From JASBTN01 sp965228805 (GTDB lineage: Bacteria > Pseudomonadota > Alphaproteobacteria > Rhodobacterales > Rhodobacteraceae), in NCBI RefSeq assembly GCF_965228805.1, contig NZ_CBDDIE010000003.1, forward strand, positions 3,782,001 to 3,846,000: a DNA stretch of 64,000 nucleotides, given 5' to 3'. The translations under genes and the position numbers were made by a program. Below are positions 7,861 to 15,219 of this stretch, piece after piece; position 1 is the first letter of the stretch; every line of letters starts with the position of its first letter. The notes beneath the pieces are model-generated. The model worked only from the letters and a program-made list of their open reading frames with translations, was not told where the DNA came from and searched no databases.

Positions 7861-9080
7861 CTGTCGATCTCTCCAAACACGATGTCCATGGTTCCAATGA
7901 TCGCCGCGACGTCCGCCAGTTGGTGGCCGCCAGCGACGTGATCCATGGCCTGGAGATGAAGATACCCGGGCGCACGGATCTTCGCGCGGTAGGGCTTATT
8001 GGAGCCGTCCGCGACCAGATAAACGCCAAACTCTCCTTTGGGCGCCTCAACGGCCGCGTAGACTTCACCCGCGCGCACGTGGAACCCTTCAGAATACAAT
8101 TTGAAGTGATGAATAAGGCTTTCCATGGACATTTTCATGTCACCGCGCTTGGGCGGCGAAAGTTTGCCACGGGCCATCACATCGCCCTGCCCCTCCGGCG
8201 CACGCAGTTTTTCGATCGCCTGAAGGATGATTTTCGTCGACTCGCGCATCTCGGCCATGCGGACCAGATAGCGGTCATAGCAGTCGCCGTTCTTGCCGAT
8301 GGCGATCTGGAAATCGAACTCGTCATAGCACTCGTAGGGCTGGCTGCGACGCAGATCCCAGGCCAGGCCCGAACCACGCACCATCACGCCCGAGAAGCCC
8401 CAGTTCAGGATGTCTTCTTCGGTGACAATGCCGATATCGGCGTTGCGCTGCTTGAAGATTCGGTTTTCGGTCAGCAGGTCGTCGATGTCATCCAGAGCGG
8501 CCGGGAACTTGTGTGCCCAGGCTTCAATGTCGTCGATCAGATCGGGCGGCAGGTCCTGATGCACCCCGCCCGGACGGAAGTAGTTCGCGTGCAGGCGCGC
8601 GCCACAGGCCCGTTCGTAGAAGATCATCAGGTCTTCGCGCTGTTCGAACCCCCAGAGCGGCGGGGTCAGCGCGCCGACGTCCATCGCCTGGGTGGTGACG
8701 TTCAAGAGGTGGTTCAGGATACGGCCGATTTCCGAATAGAGCACGCGGATCAGCTGGCCCCGGCGCGGCACCTCGGTGCCGGTCAGCTTTTCAATGGCCA
8801 GACACCAGGCATGTTCCTGGTTCATCGGCGCCACGTAGTCCAACCGGTCGAAATAGGGAATGTTCTGCAGGTAGGTCCGGCTTTCCATCAGCTTTTCGGT
8901 GCCGCGGTGCAGAAGGCCGATATGCGGATCGGCACGTTCCACGATCTCGCCATCCAACTCCAGCACCATGCGCAGCACGCCGTGTGCGGCCGGGTGCTGA
9001 GGCCCGAAGTTGATGTTGAAGTTGCGGATCTTCTGTTCGCCGGTCTCGGCGTCGTTGAAGCCGTTGGTTCCGTCCATCAT
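7857..9080 (-). CDS. nuoD: NADH-quinone oxidoreductase subunit D
   Basis: 49-kDa-type subunit of complex I, which with NuoB forms the ubiquinone site. The FNINFGPQHPAAHGVLR stretch near the N-terminus and the later RAPG/HLQAMD region near the C-terminus are diagnostic. I place the start at ATG 9080, where GGGGAAA precedes it by six bases, giving 407 residues; a TTG at 9095 would add five. The ATG overlaps the stop of the 45-residue gene upstream, and the stop overlaps the 98-residue gene downstream, both as ATGA. Confidence 0.98.
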   Translation of the reverse strand: MMDGTNGFNDAETGEQKIRNFNINFGPQHPAAHGVLRMVLELDGEIVERADPHIGLLHRGTEKLMESRTYLQNIPYFDRLDYVAPMNQEHAWCLAIEKLTGTEVPRRGQLIRVLYSEIGRILNHLLNVTTQAMDVGALTPPLWGFEQREDLMIFYERACGARLHANYFRPGGVHQDLPPDLIDDIEAWAHKFPAALDDIDDLLTENRIFKQRNADIGIVTEEDILNWGFSGVMVRGSGLAWDLRRSQPYECYDEFDFQIAIGKNGDCYDRYLVRMAEMRESTKIILQAIEKLRAPEGQGDVMARGKLSPPKRGDMKMSMESLIHHFKLYSEGFHVRAGEVYAAVEAPKGEFGVYLVADGSNKPYRAKIRAPGYLHLQAMDHVAGGHQLADVAAIIGTMDIVFGEIDR

Positions 9081-9214
9081 TGGCGCTTTCCCCAATACTT
9101 TCCGTTGATATTCACACTTTCAGGTGAAACACGGCAGTTTTTAAAAAGGGGCATGGCCCCAAACAGCATGACCGTCGCCGTCAACAACTCGATGAATGCG
9201 ACCGGCAGCTCCAT
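9077..9214 (-). CDS. 45-residue membrane-type protein between nuoC and nuoD
   Basis: A minus-strand frame starts at ATG 9214, sharing a base with the nuoC stop (TGATG), and ends in a TGA overlapping the nuoD ATG (ATGA). The product is MELPVAFIELLTATVMLFGAM followed by a basic C-terminal half ending YWGKRQ. One hydrophobic helix spans about residues 4-24. Overlaps at both ends with conserved genes argue that the frame is translated, since otherwise nuoC and nuoD would be separated by untranslated spacer. I know no family for it. Confidence 0.65.
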   Translation of the reverse strand: MELPVAFIELLTATVMLFGAMPLFKNCRVSPESVNINGKYWGKRQ

Positions 9215-9834
9215 CACTTCACCTCTTCCGCCTTGTCATCCCCGGGCAGGATGTATTCGGCACCCTCCCAAGGCGACATGAAGTCGAATTGGCGGTAGTC
9301 CTGGGTCAGCGACACGGGTTCATAGACGATGCGTTTCTCGACCTCGTCATAGCGCACCTCGGTGTAACCGGTGGTCGGGAAGTCCTTGCGCAGCGGGTGC
9401 CCACGGAAGCCGTAATCCGTCAGGATGCGGCGCAGGTCCGGGTGGCCGGTGAACAGGATGCCGAACATGTCGAAGACTTCGCGTTCGAACCAGTTGGCCG
9501 AGGGGTGCACGTCAATGATCGAGGGCACCATGTCCTCTTCACGCACCGCGACTTTCACGCGGATGCGCTGGTTCTGATACATCGACAGGAAGTGGTAGAC
9601 CACGTCGAACCGCGCCTCGCGCTCCGGGTAATCGACCGCCGTGATGTCGACCAGGGTCGAGAACCGGCAGCTCTTGTCGGTCTTCAGGAACTCGACAAAG
9701 GCCGGAAGACCGCTCAGCGGCACCGTCACGTTGAGCTCGCCAAAGGCGACCTCCCACGAGAGCACGCAATCGGGGCGTTTCGCTTCGATCAGCGCGCCGA
9801 GTTCGTTCAGGCTGGCGTTCTGGGCTTCGCTCAT
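9214..9834 (-). CDS. nuoC: NADH-quinone oxidoreductase subunit C
   Basis: 30-kDa-type subunit of the complex I peripheral arm, which docks with NuoD; it binds no cofactor. The 206 residues include the family signature ANWFEREVFDMFGILFTGHPDLRRIL near residues 130-155 and the GFRGHPLRKDFP motif after it. In this organism nuoC and nuoD are separate genes, with a tiny gene between. The nuoB stop lies 6 bases upstream. Confidence 0.98.
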   Translation of the reverse strand: MSEAQNASLNELGALIEAKRPDCVLSWEVAFGELNVTVPLSGLPAFVEFLKTDKSCRFSTLVDITAVDYPEREARFDVVYHFLSMYQNQRIRVKVAVREEDMVPSIIDVHPSANWFEREVFDMFGILFTGHPDLRRILTDYGFRGHPLRKDFPTTGYTEVRYDEVEKRIVYEPVSLTQDYRQFDFMSPWEGAEYILPGDDKAEEVK

Positions 9835-9840
9835 TTTCGC

Positions 9841-10374
9841 TTACCTCACGATCGTGCCGGTACGGCGGATTTTGCGTTGCAGCTGCAGGATGCCGTAGCA
9901 CAGCGCCTCGGCCGAGGGCGGGCAGCCGGGGACATAGATGTCCACGGGCACGACACGGTCACAGCCGCGCACGACACTGTAGGAATAGTGGTAGTAACCG
10001 CCACCATTGGCGCAGCTGCCCATCGAGATCACATAGCGCGGCTCGGGCATCTGGTCATAGACCTTGCGCAGGGCCGGGGCCATCTTGTTGGTCAGCGTGC
10101 CCGCGACGATCATCACGTCCGACTGACGCGGGGAGGCGCGCGGCGCGATCCCGTAGCGCTCGAGGTCATAGCGCGGCATCGAGGCATGCATCATCTCGAC
10201 CGCGCAGCAGGCCAGACCGAAGGTCATCCAGTGCAGCGACCCGGTGCGCGCCCAGTTGATCAGGTCGTCGGTGGTGGTCAGCAGAAAGCCCTTGTCGGCC
10301 AGTTGATCGTTCAGAAGCCGCGTGGCGTGTTCGCGATCGCCGCCCGCGGTGTTCGCTCCGGTCATCACTCCCAT
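9841..10374 (-). CDS. nuoB: NADH-quinone oxidoreductase subunit B
   Basis: PSST-type subunit holding the terminal cluster N2 of complex I. The adjacent Cys pair in FGLACCAVEMM, the Cys in MGSCANGGG and the Cys in YVPGCPP supply the four ligands. The start is uncertain: ATG 10374 (MGVMTGANTAGG), preceded by AAGGGG, gives 177 residues and overlaps the nuoA end by 10 bases. ATG 10365 (MTGANTAGG) shares a base with the nuoA stop and matches how I recall the Paracoccus homologue beginning. Both fit translational coupling. Confidence 0.97.
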   Translation of the reverse strand: MGVMTGANTAGGDREHATRLLNDQLADKGFLLTTTDDLINWARTGSLHWMTFGLACCAVEMMHASMPRYDLERYGIAPRASPRQSDVMIVAGTLTNKMAPALRKVYDQMPEPRYVISMGSCANGGGYYHYSYSVVRGCDRVVPVDIYVPGCPPSAEALCYGILQLQRKIRRTGTIVR

Positions 10375-10730
10375 TCCAGGGCCCCTTTCTTCCATTCATA
10401 GGCGAAACCGATGGTCAGCACCGCCAGGAATACCATCATCGACCAGAAGCCGATCACGCCGACGTCCTTGAAGGCCACGGCCCAGGGGAACAGGAAGGCG
10501 ATTTCCAGGTCGAAGATGATGAAAAGGATGGACACCAGGTAGAACCGGACGTCGAATTTCATCCGCGCGTCGTCAAAGGCGTTGAAGCCACATTCATAGG
10601 CGCTGAGTTTTTCGGGGTCCGGGTTGCGCACAGCCAGGAGGGCAGCGGCAATGATGAAGACGAGGCCGATCAGGATGGCCAGTCCCATGAAAACGATAAT
10701 TGGGAGGTATTCCCGAAGAAGTTCTTCCAC
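10365..10730 (-). CDS. nuoA: NADH-quinone oxidoreductase subunit A
   Basis: First gene of the nuo operon. The 121-residue protein has three membrane helices and the conserved loop ending YECGFNAFDDAR near residues 45-55, which is diagnostic for NuoA. The start codon is GTG at 10730 with AAAGGAG about eight bases upstream. The end overlaps nuoB. The 430-base region upstream carries two palindromes and probably the operon promoter. Confidence 0.97.
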   Translation of the reverse strand: MEELLREYLPIIVFMGLAILIGLVFIIAAALLAVRNPDPEKLSAYECGFNAFDDARMKFDVRFYLVSILFIIFDLEIAFLFPWAVAFKDVGVIGFWSMMVFLAVLTIGFAYEWKKGALEWE

Positions 10731-11161
10731 GTGTGGCTCCTTTGATGCGGGTGGGCCGCATGTCGCTAGCTTTCGTCGGTTTACTCCTCGAACCCCCTAG
10801 GGTCAACCGAATGGGGCAAGCATTCCAATATTGGAATAACTATGCGACACAATGACTTGTTTGCCGTTGTATACCACTGTTTACAATGCCTTTTCCCACC
10901 GCCCAAAGCGCGGTCACCCGCCCGCCGCAGGCGTCGAATTTCGCAGAAAAATCGTTCCAAAACCCGATTTTCACGCCCAGCCCTTGAAATCCTCGCAAGA
11001 CTCACCACACCCCGCCCCGGCGTGCCCGTCCTGTGCCCGCCGGGAGGGAGGCTGCGACGCATGGGCAGGGTTATTGCGTCCAACACCCCCGCCCTGCCTC
11101 TGCCGTCTGCGGTCAGAATGTCACCCGGATTCGCCGTCAGGGTGTTCGCGAGCCCCCATTG
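10731..11161. other. Non-coding region upstream of the nuo operon
   Basis: About 430 bases without a convincing gene, lying between nuoA (start 10730) and the polyamine-synthase-like pseudogene (end 11162), both on the minus strand. It holds the two palindromes at 10822-10886 and a 7-bp inverted repeat GGCAGGG/CCCTGCC (11064-11070 with 11092-11098), which could be part of a terminator for the upstream gene. Short frames here have no family features. I could not place a convincing -35/-10 pair. Confidence 0.6.
10822..10886 (-). promoter_or_regulatory. Two palindromes upstream of nuoA, probable operators
   Basis: A perfect 16-bp palindrome ATTCCAATATTGGAAT occupies 10822-10837. A second imperfect one, TTGTATAC-cact-GTTTACAA, occupies 10867-10886 with one mismatch in 8-bp arms. 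They lie about 95-155 bases ahead of the nuoA GTG in AT-rich sequence, where an operon promoter is expected. The binding proteins cannot be named from sequence; the second has the look of a GntR-type site. Confidence 0.45.
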
Positions 11162-12354
11162 TCACGGCCCCGCATCCGGCGACCAGCGGTTGAACAGGTG
11201 ACCGCCACAGTCCGGGCAACCCGCCGCCTTGAGCGCCCCGATGGTGCGCGCCACCCCTGCCTCGCCAAGCACCAGCTTCCGGCGACACCTGGTGCAGCGA
11301 TACCCGCGCCTGCGCGCTGTCTTCTCCGCCGTATATATGCCGCCCGTAAACCGGCCCGCCTGTTGGGGCGGCGTGGCAAACAGGCCTTCCAGTTCGATCA
11401 TCTGCCCGGTCGAACCCAGGATCGACGCCCCGTGGTAGGCGTTGAAATCCCGGTGCACCGATTTCACCGCGAAGCCCAGACTGTGGACCTCGCGAAACAG
11501 GGCGAACTGGTCGACCGTGGCGGGCTGCCCATAGGACAGAAACCCCAGGCTGCCCGGCCCCGAGCGCAGCGCCTCGGCGGCGCGGGTGAGAAACAGCGCA
11601 GCCCCCGCGACCGTATAGGGGGGATCGGTCTGGAAACTGTCAAACCGCCCGCACAGCGCCTGCGGCAGGGGATCGCGCAGGTCATGCGGGATGACCGTGA
11701 CCCGCGCGCCGATCGCTGCACAGGTCTGTTCCAGAAAGGCAATCCGCCCGGGGTCCAGCTCCAGCACGGTGATATTGTCCACCGTACGGTTGCGCCCCTG
11801 ATGCGCCAGGTAGAGCGGGATCGCCAGAGACAGGCTATCGTCATCCCCCAAGAGAAGGATATCACGCCCCTCCAGCGCGCCCCGATCATGCATCAGGGCG
11901 GCACGGCGCAATGCGGTCTGTGCCGTGCATGGGGCCTGATCCAATTCGACTCGCACCCCCGGTGCGCGTTCCAGAAGGCGCTCCAAGGCGCGGACAAGTT
12001 CGGGCACCGGGTCCTGCAACCCGCCCCGTTGCAGGTTGGACAGAAGGCGGCAGAGGAGGCGGAATGATCAAGTATGTCAGAGGCATAGCGCCGTCCGAGC
12101 GCGGTCAGCCATACCCCGCCCCGGCGCGTCAGATACCCGCGTGTCTCCAGCTCCCGGCGCACCGCCGCGGCAACCGGAACCGGCCAGCCGAGCCTGCGCG
12201 CCAGTGTCTTCAAGGGCGCCCCATCCTGCCGCGCAACCGCGCGCAGGAAGGCGGCCACCCCTGGCGCGCCCTCGCGCAGGGTGACATTGGCCGCAACCTC
12301 TTCCAACAGCGTGCTGCCCAAGGGCGGGCGGGACGGGTGTTCGCTCCGTGTCAT
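11162..12354 (-). pseudogene. Branched-polyamine synthase (BpsA)-like protein, frameshifted
   Basis: Two minus-strand frames make one protein. The upstream frame (from ATG 12354, good GAGGGGG ribosome site) gives a winged-helix N-terminus ending FCPTCNGAG. The downstream frame begins LQDPVPELVRALE and carries LLLGDDDSLSLA, VLELDPGRIAFL and QTDPPYTVAGA, an aminopropyl- or methyl-transferase-type Rossmann domain like BpsA, the thermophile branched-polyamine synthase. The frames switch near 12020-12028, in GGGGCGGG; one extra G would restore reading as CPTCNGGGLQDP. A C-terminal CxxC...CxxC pair (about residues 240-275 of the second part) suggests zinc. Either a broken gene or a one-base sequence error. 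Mesophilic relatives are usually annotated only as family members. Confidence 0.75.
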
Positions 12355-12365
12355 GGCCCGCCCCC

Positions 12366-12623
12366 TCAACGCTGGTTCATCTGCGCGCGCACCAGGGTGA
12401 CGCCCAGTTTCGAGATGCGGTAGGGACCGCTTTTTTGCGAGCGGACAAGGCGCTTCTTCTTCAGGCCCTGGAAAACCTGAAGCGTGCAGTTGGTCAGGAC
12501 ATGCCCGTCCCGCGAAAAGCAGGTGATGGAGGTGACTTTGCCATTGTCGGCGCGTTGGTAGCGGATCTCACCGCCCAGCGCGAGTTCGTGCAGAACGCGC
12601 TGTTCTTGCTTTGAGATATTCAA
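12366..12623 (-). CDS. YjhX/UPF0386 family protein, putative toxin
   Basis: From TTG 12623 the frame gives 85 residues, LNISKQEQRVLHELALGGEIR at the N-terminus and YRISKLGVTLVRAQMNQR at the end. This matches the UPF0386 family, whose E. coli member YjhX has been described as a toxin of a small toxin-antitoxin pair (family knowledge). The TTG is chosen because family members begin at this point; the frame is open further to 12674. No antitoxin partner is evident next to it, and many proteobacteria carry solitary copies. A wHTH-like fold is expected. Confidence 0.8.
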   Translation of the reverse strand: MNISKQEQRVLHELALGGEIRYQRADNGKVTSITCFSRDGHVLTNCTLQVFQGLKKKRLVRSQKSGPYRISKLGVTLVRAQMNQR

Positions 12624-12701
12624 GAGATGTCTCGATCTTCGGAAAGGTACGGAAACGAGGCCGCTCAGCGTCACGCGTGAGGGGCCTTTGGTGTTTCAGC
12701 T

Positions 12702-12788
12702 GTTCCCGGATCCGTTGCGGATCAGGAACGGGTACCCGACCGGGACTCGAACATAAAATCTCCATCTTGCGAGCGGTCATGCCGCTCG
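12702..12788. repeat. Cluster of inverted repeats upstream of the yjhX-like gene
   Basis: The spacer between the yjhX-like gene and liuC holds an 11-bp imperfect hairpin (12702-12729: GTTCC..GATCCG/CGGATC..GGAAC), the palindrome GGGTACCC (12730-12737) and CGAGCGG/CCGCTCG (12770-12788). The stretch 12730-12752 also reads on the minus strand like the T-loop end of a tRNA (TTCGAGTCCC), but the T stem does not pair. No function is assigned; a decayed element is possible. Confidence 0.4.
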
Positions 12789-12897
12789 TCAGAGCCGTGA
12801 GATAGGCGGTGGCGGAGAAATTCGCAAGCACCCAACCCCAAAAAGTAGGCACGGGCTAGCACCGGGGCCACAGTCGCAATGGACTGTGCCTTGTGGC

Positions 12898-13686
12898 TTA
12901 GCCCGCCCAGCCCGGCTTGCGCTTGTCGAAGAAGGCGCCGATGCCCTCCTGCGCCTCGTCGCTCTCCCAACGCTCGACAAGGCCACGAATGGTCTGGTCA
13001 ACCACCTCTTCGGTGATCGGCATGCCAAGCCAGCGGGTAAAGCGCTTGGCCTCCGCCACCGCGCCTGGGGCACAGTTGAGGTAGGGTTTGACCTCGGCTT
13101 CCACGGCCGCATCCAGATCCTCGGCAGACACCGCCTTGGCGAGAAGCCCCAGGGTCACCGCCTCCTCGGCGCCGAAGATGCGCGCGGACATGAAGACGCG
13201 GCGCGCCATCGCCTCGCCCAGGCGGGCCAACACGTAAGGTCCGATGGTGGCCGGGATCAGACCCAGGCGGGTCTCGGTCAGGCCGAACTTGGCGCTGTCC
13301 ACACCGATGGCCACGTCGCAGACGCAGGCCATGCCGACCCCGCCACCAAAGGCCTGGCCCTGCACGCGGCCGATCAGCGGTTTCGGCATTTCATTCAAGG
13401 CATTCAGCATCATGGCCAGTTTCTTGGCCTCGACGAACCGCGTGTCGGCATCCGCCGCCATCTGGTCCTGCATCCATCTGAGGTCGCCCCCGGCACAGAA
13501 GCTCTTGCCAGCCCCGGTCAGGATCACCACGCGCACCGCCGGGTCGGCGCCCAGCTTGCCCGCCGCCTCGGTCAGCTCGGCAATCATCTGCGCCGAGAGC
13601 GCGTTGTGCTTGTCGGCGCGGTCCAGCGTCAGCGTGGCAACGCCACGGTTATCGACCTGGATGTCGATCGTTTCATACATACTCAT
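12898..13686 (-). CDS. liuC: Enoyl-CoA hydratase family protein, probable methylglutaconyl-CoA hydratase
   Basis: 262-residue crotonase-fold protein. Oxyanion-hole segments are visible: DKHNALSAQM near residue 25 and GKSFCAGGDLRWMQ near residue 65. The catalytic acidic region SAKFGLTETRLGLIPATIGPYV follows near 130-150. General crotonases cannot be told apart by motif alone, but the gene overlaps the HMG-CoA lyase gene (ATGA) and sits in a leucine-degradation cluster. Hydration of 3-methylglutaconyl-CoA to HMG-CoA is therefore the likely reaction. Starts at MSMYETI; the second Met is an alternative start. Confidence 0.88.
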   Translation of the reverse strand: MSMYETIDIQVDNRGVATLTLDRADKHNALSAQMIAELTEAAGKLGADPAVRVVILTGAGKSFCAGGDLRWMQDQMAADADTRFVEAKKLAMMLNALNEMPKPLIGRVQGQAFGGGVGMACVCDVAIGVDSAKFGLTETRLGLIPATIGPYVLARLGEAMARRVFMSARIFGAEEAVTLGLLAKAVSAEDLDAAVEAEVKPYLNCAPGAVAEAKRFTRWLGMPITEEVVDQTIRGLVERWESDEAQEGIGAFFDKRKPGWAG

Positions 13687-14540
13687 CCCTCCTGACGCAT
13701 GCGGCGCGCCATTTCGGCGGCCTCATCCAGCACGGCGCGATCCAGCCCCGTGTCATAGCCCAGCGCGGTGACGCGGTCGTGCACCGCCTCGGTCGCAACA
13801 TTGCCCTTGGCGCCCGGCGCATAGGGGCAACCACCCAGGCCGCCCACGGCGGCATCGAAGACACGAAGGCCCTTCTCCAGCGAGACCTCGATATTGGCCA
13901 GCGCCCGGCCCGAGGTGTCGTGATAATGCCCCGCGAACATCTCAGGTTCGGCCACCTCGAGCACCGCGTCCAGCATGGCGCCGATGCTGTCGGGCGTGGC
14001 TTGGCCGATCGTGTCACCCAAGCTGACCTCGTAGCAGCCCATCGCGATCAGCTGCTCGGCGACCCAGGCGACCTTCTCGGGCGGGGTCGGCCCATCGTAA
14101 GGACAATCCGTCACGCAGGAGACGTAGCCCCGCATCGGCAGGCCCGCCGCCTTGGCTGCCTCGGCCACCGGCGCGAAACGCTCCAGGCTTTCGGCGATGG
14201 TGGCGTTGATATTGGCCTTCGAGAACCCTTCCGAGGCCGAACCGAAAATCGCGATCTCGTCGGCCTTGGCGGCCACCGCCCCTTCGAAGCCACGCAGGTT
14301 CGGCGTGAGCGCGGCATAGGAGATGCCCTCGCGGCGATTGATCCCCGCCAGCACATCCGCGCTATCGGCCATCTGCGGCACCCATTTCGGGCTGACGAAA
14401 CTGGCGATCTCGATCCGCTTGAACCCGGCGCCGGACAACGTATCCACAAGGGCGATCTTTTCCGCCGTCGGGATCTGGCGCTTTTCGTTCTGCAACCCGT
14501 CGCGCGGGCCGACTTCGAAAATCTCGACGTATTCCGCCAT
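13683..14540 (-). CDS. hmgL: Hydroxymethylglutaryl-CoA lyase
   Basis: TIM-barrel lyase that splits HMG-CoA into acetyl-CoA and acetoacetate, the last step of leucine catabolism. The motifs EVGPRDGLQNEK near residue 10 (active-site Arg and Asp), the SFVSPKWVPQMAD segment, and GGLGGCPYAPGAKGNVATE near residue 235-255 with the catalytic Cys are all present. ATG 14540 has AGGAG upstream and gives 285 residues; the extension to 14597 is not family-like. It lies between the GST gene and liuC, overlapping the latter. Confidence 0.95.
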   Translation of the reverse strand: MAEYVEIFEVGPRDGLQNEKRQIPTAEKIALVDTLSGAGFKRIEIASFVSPKWVPQMADSADVLAGINRREGISYAALTPNLRGFEGAVAAKADEIAIFGSASEGFSKANINATIAESLERFAPVAEAAKAAGLPMRGYVSCVTDCPYDGPTPPEKVAWVAEQLIAMGCYEVSLGDTIGQATPDSIGAMLDAVLEVAEPEMFAGHYHDTSGRALANIEVSLEKGLRVFDAAVGGLGGCPYAPGAKGNVATEAVHDRVTALGYDTGLDRAVLDEAAEMARRMRQEG

Positions 14541-14541
14541 C

Positions 14542-15219
14542 TTATTCCTCCGGTACCGGGTAGAAATCCTGCGCGTAGAAGCGCTGTTCCCCCTCACGCG
14601 CCACGGTGCGCTGGTGCGAGGGCATCGCTTCCATGCGGTCGATATAGCCGCGAATGTTCGGGAACTCGTCCAGCTTTAGATAGAAGGGCGCGGCGAAGAG
14701 GTTGAAGCCCATCATGATATCAGCAGCGGAAAAGCCGCGATCCAGCAGCCAGTCGCGCCCTTCAAGACGTGCTTCCACCCCCTTCAGCGTCGCCCGCAGG
14801 CGGGCAACGTTCAGCTTGATGACAATTGGGCTGGGCTTTGCGGGCGGACGCAGGAAGACCATTTGCAGGTTCAGCTGCTCGATCAGGCTCGCCATGGTTT
14901 CCGAATAGTGGATCCATTGCAGATAGTCCGTGCGCTCCGCCGCCCCCGGGGCCACGCCCAATTCGGGGGCGTAGGTTTCCACCAGATATTCAACGATGGC
15001 GGGGCTTTCGCTCATCGCCATGTCGCCGATTTCAATCGCCGGAATGCGCACGGCGGGGGAGACGCGGGGCAAGCCCCCTTCGCGCATCTCGGCCGTGCCG
15101 ATCTGATATTCGACAACTTCGAGCGGGCCGATCTTGTCCTCCAGACCGGCCTCCTCGATCAACCAGAGCACCCGGAACGAGCGCCCGTATTGCACGTGAT
15201 GCAGCTTGAAAGCGCTCAT
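14542..15219 (-). CDS. Glutathione S-transferase family protein
   Basis: 225-residue protein with an N-terminal thioredoxin-like GST domain (MSAFKLHHVQYGRSFRVLWLIEEAG, then a VRIPAIEIGD cis-Pro segment and SESPAIVEYL near residue 70) and an all-helical C-terminal domain. The start overlaps the mccA stop as ATGA and the stop is one base before the hmgL start, so it is translated with the leucine genes. The substrate is unknown; some GST-like proteins accompany branched-chain acid pathways, but the sequence does not show which reaction. Confidence 0.88.
   Translation of the reverse strand: MSAFKLHHVQYGRSFRVLWLIEEAGLEDKIGPLEVVEYQIGTAEMREGGLPRVSPAVRIPAIEIGDMAMSESPAIVEYLVETYAPELGVAPGAAERTDYLQWIHYSETMASLIEQLNLQMVFLRPPAKPSPIVIKLNVARLRATLKGVEARLEGRDWLLDRGFSAADIMMGFNLFAAPFYLKLDEFPNIRGYIDRMEAMPSHQRTVAREGEQRFYAQDFYPVPEE

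Noticed and set aside
12725..12790. tRNA gene on the minus strand
   Set aside because: The T-loop-like TTCGAGTCCC is present, but the T stem and acceptor stem do not pair, and no cloverleaf can be drawn.
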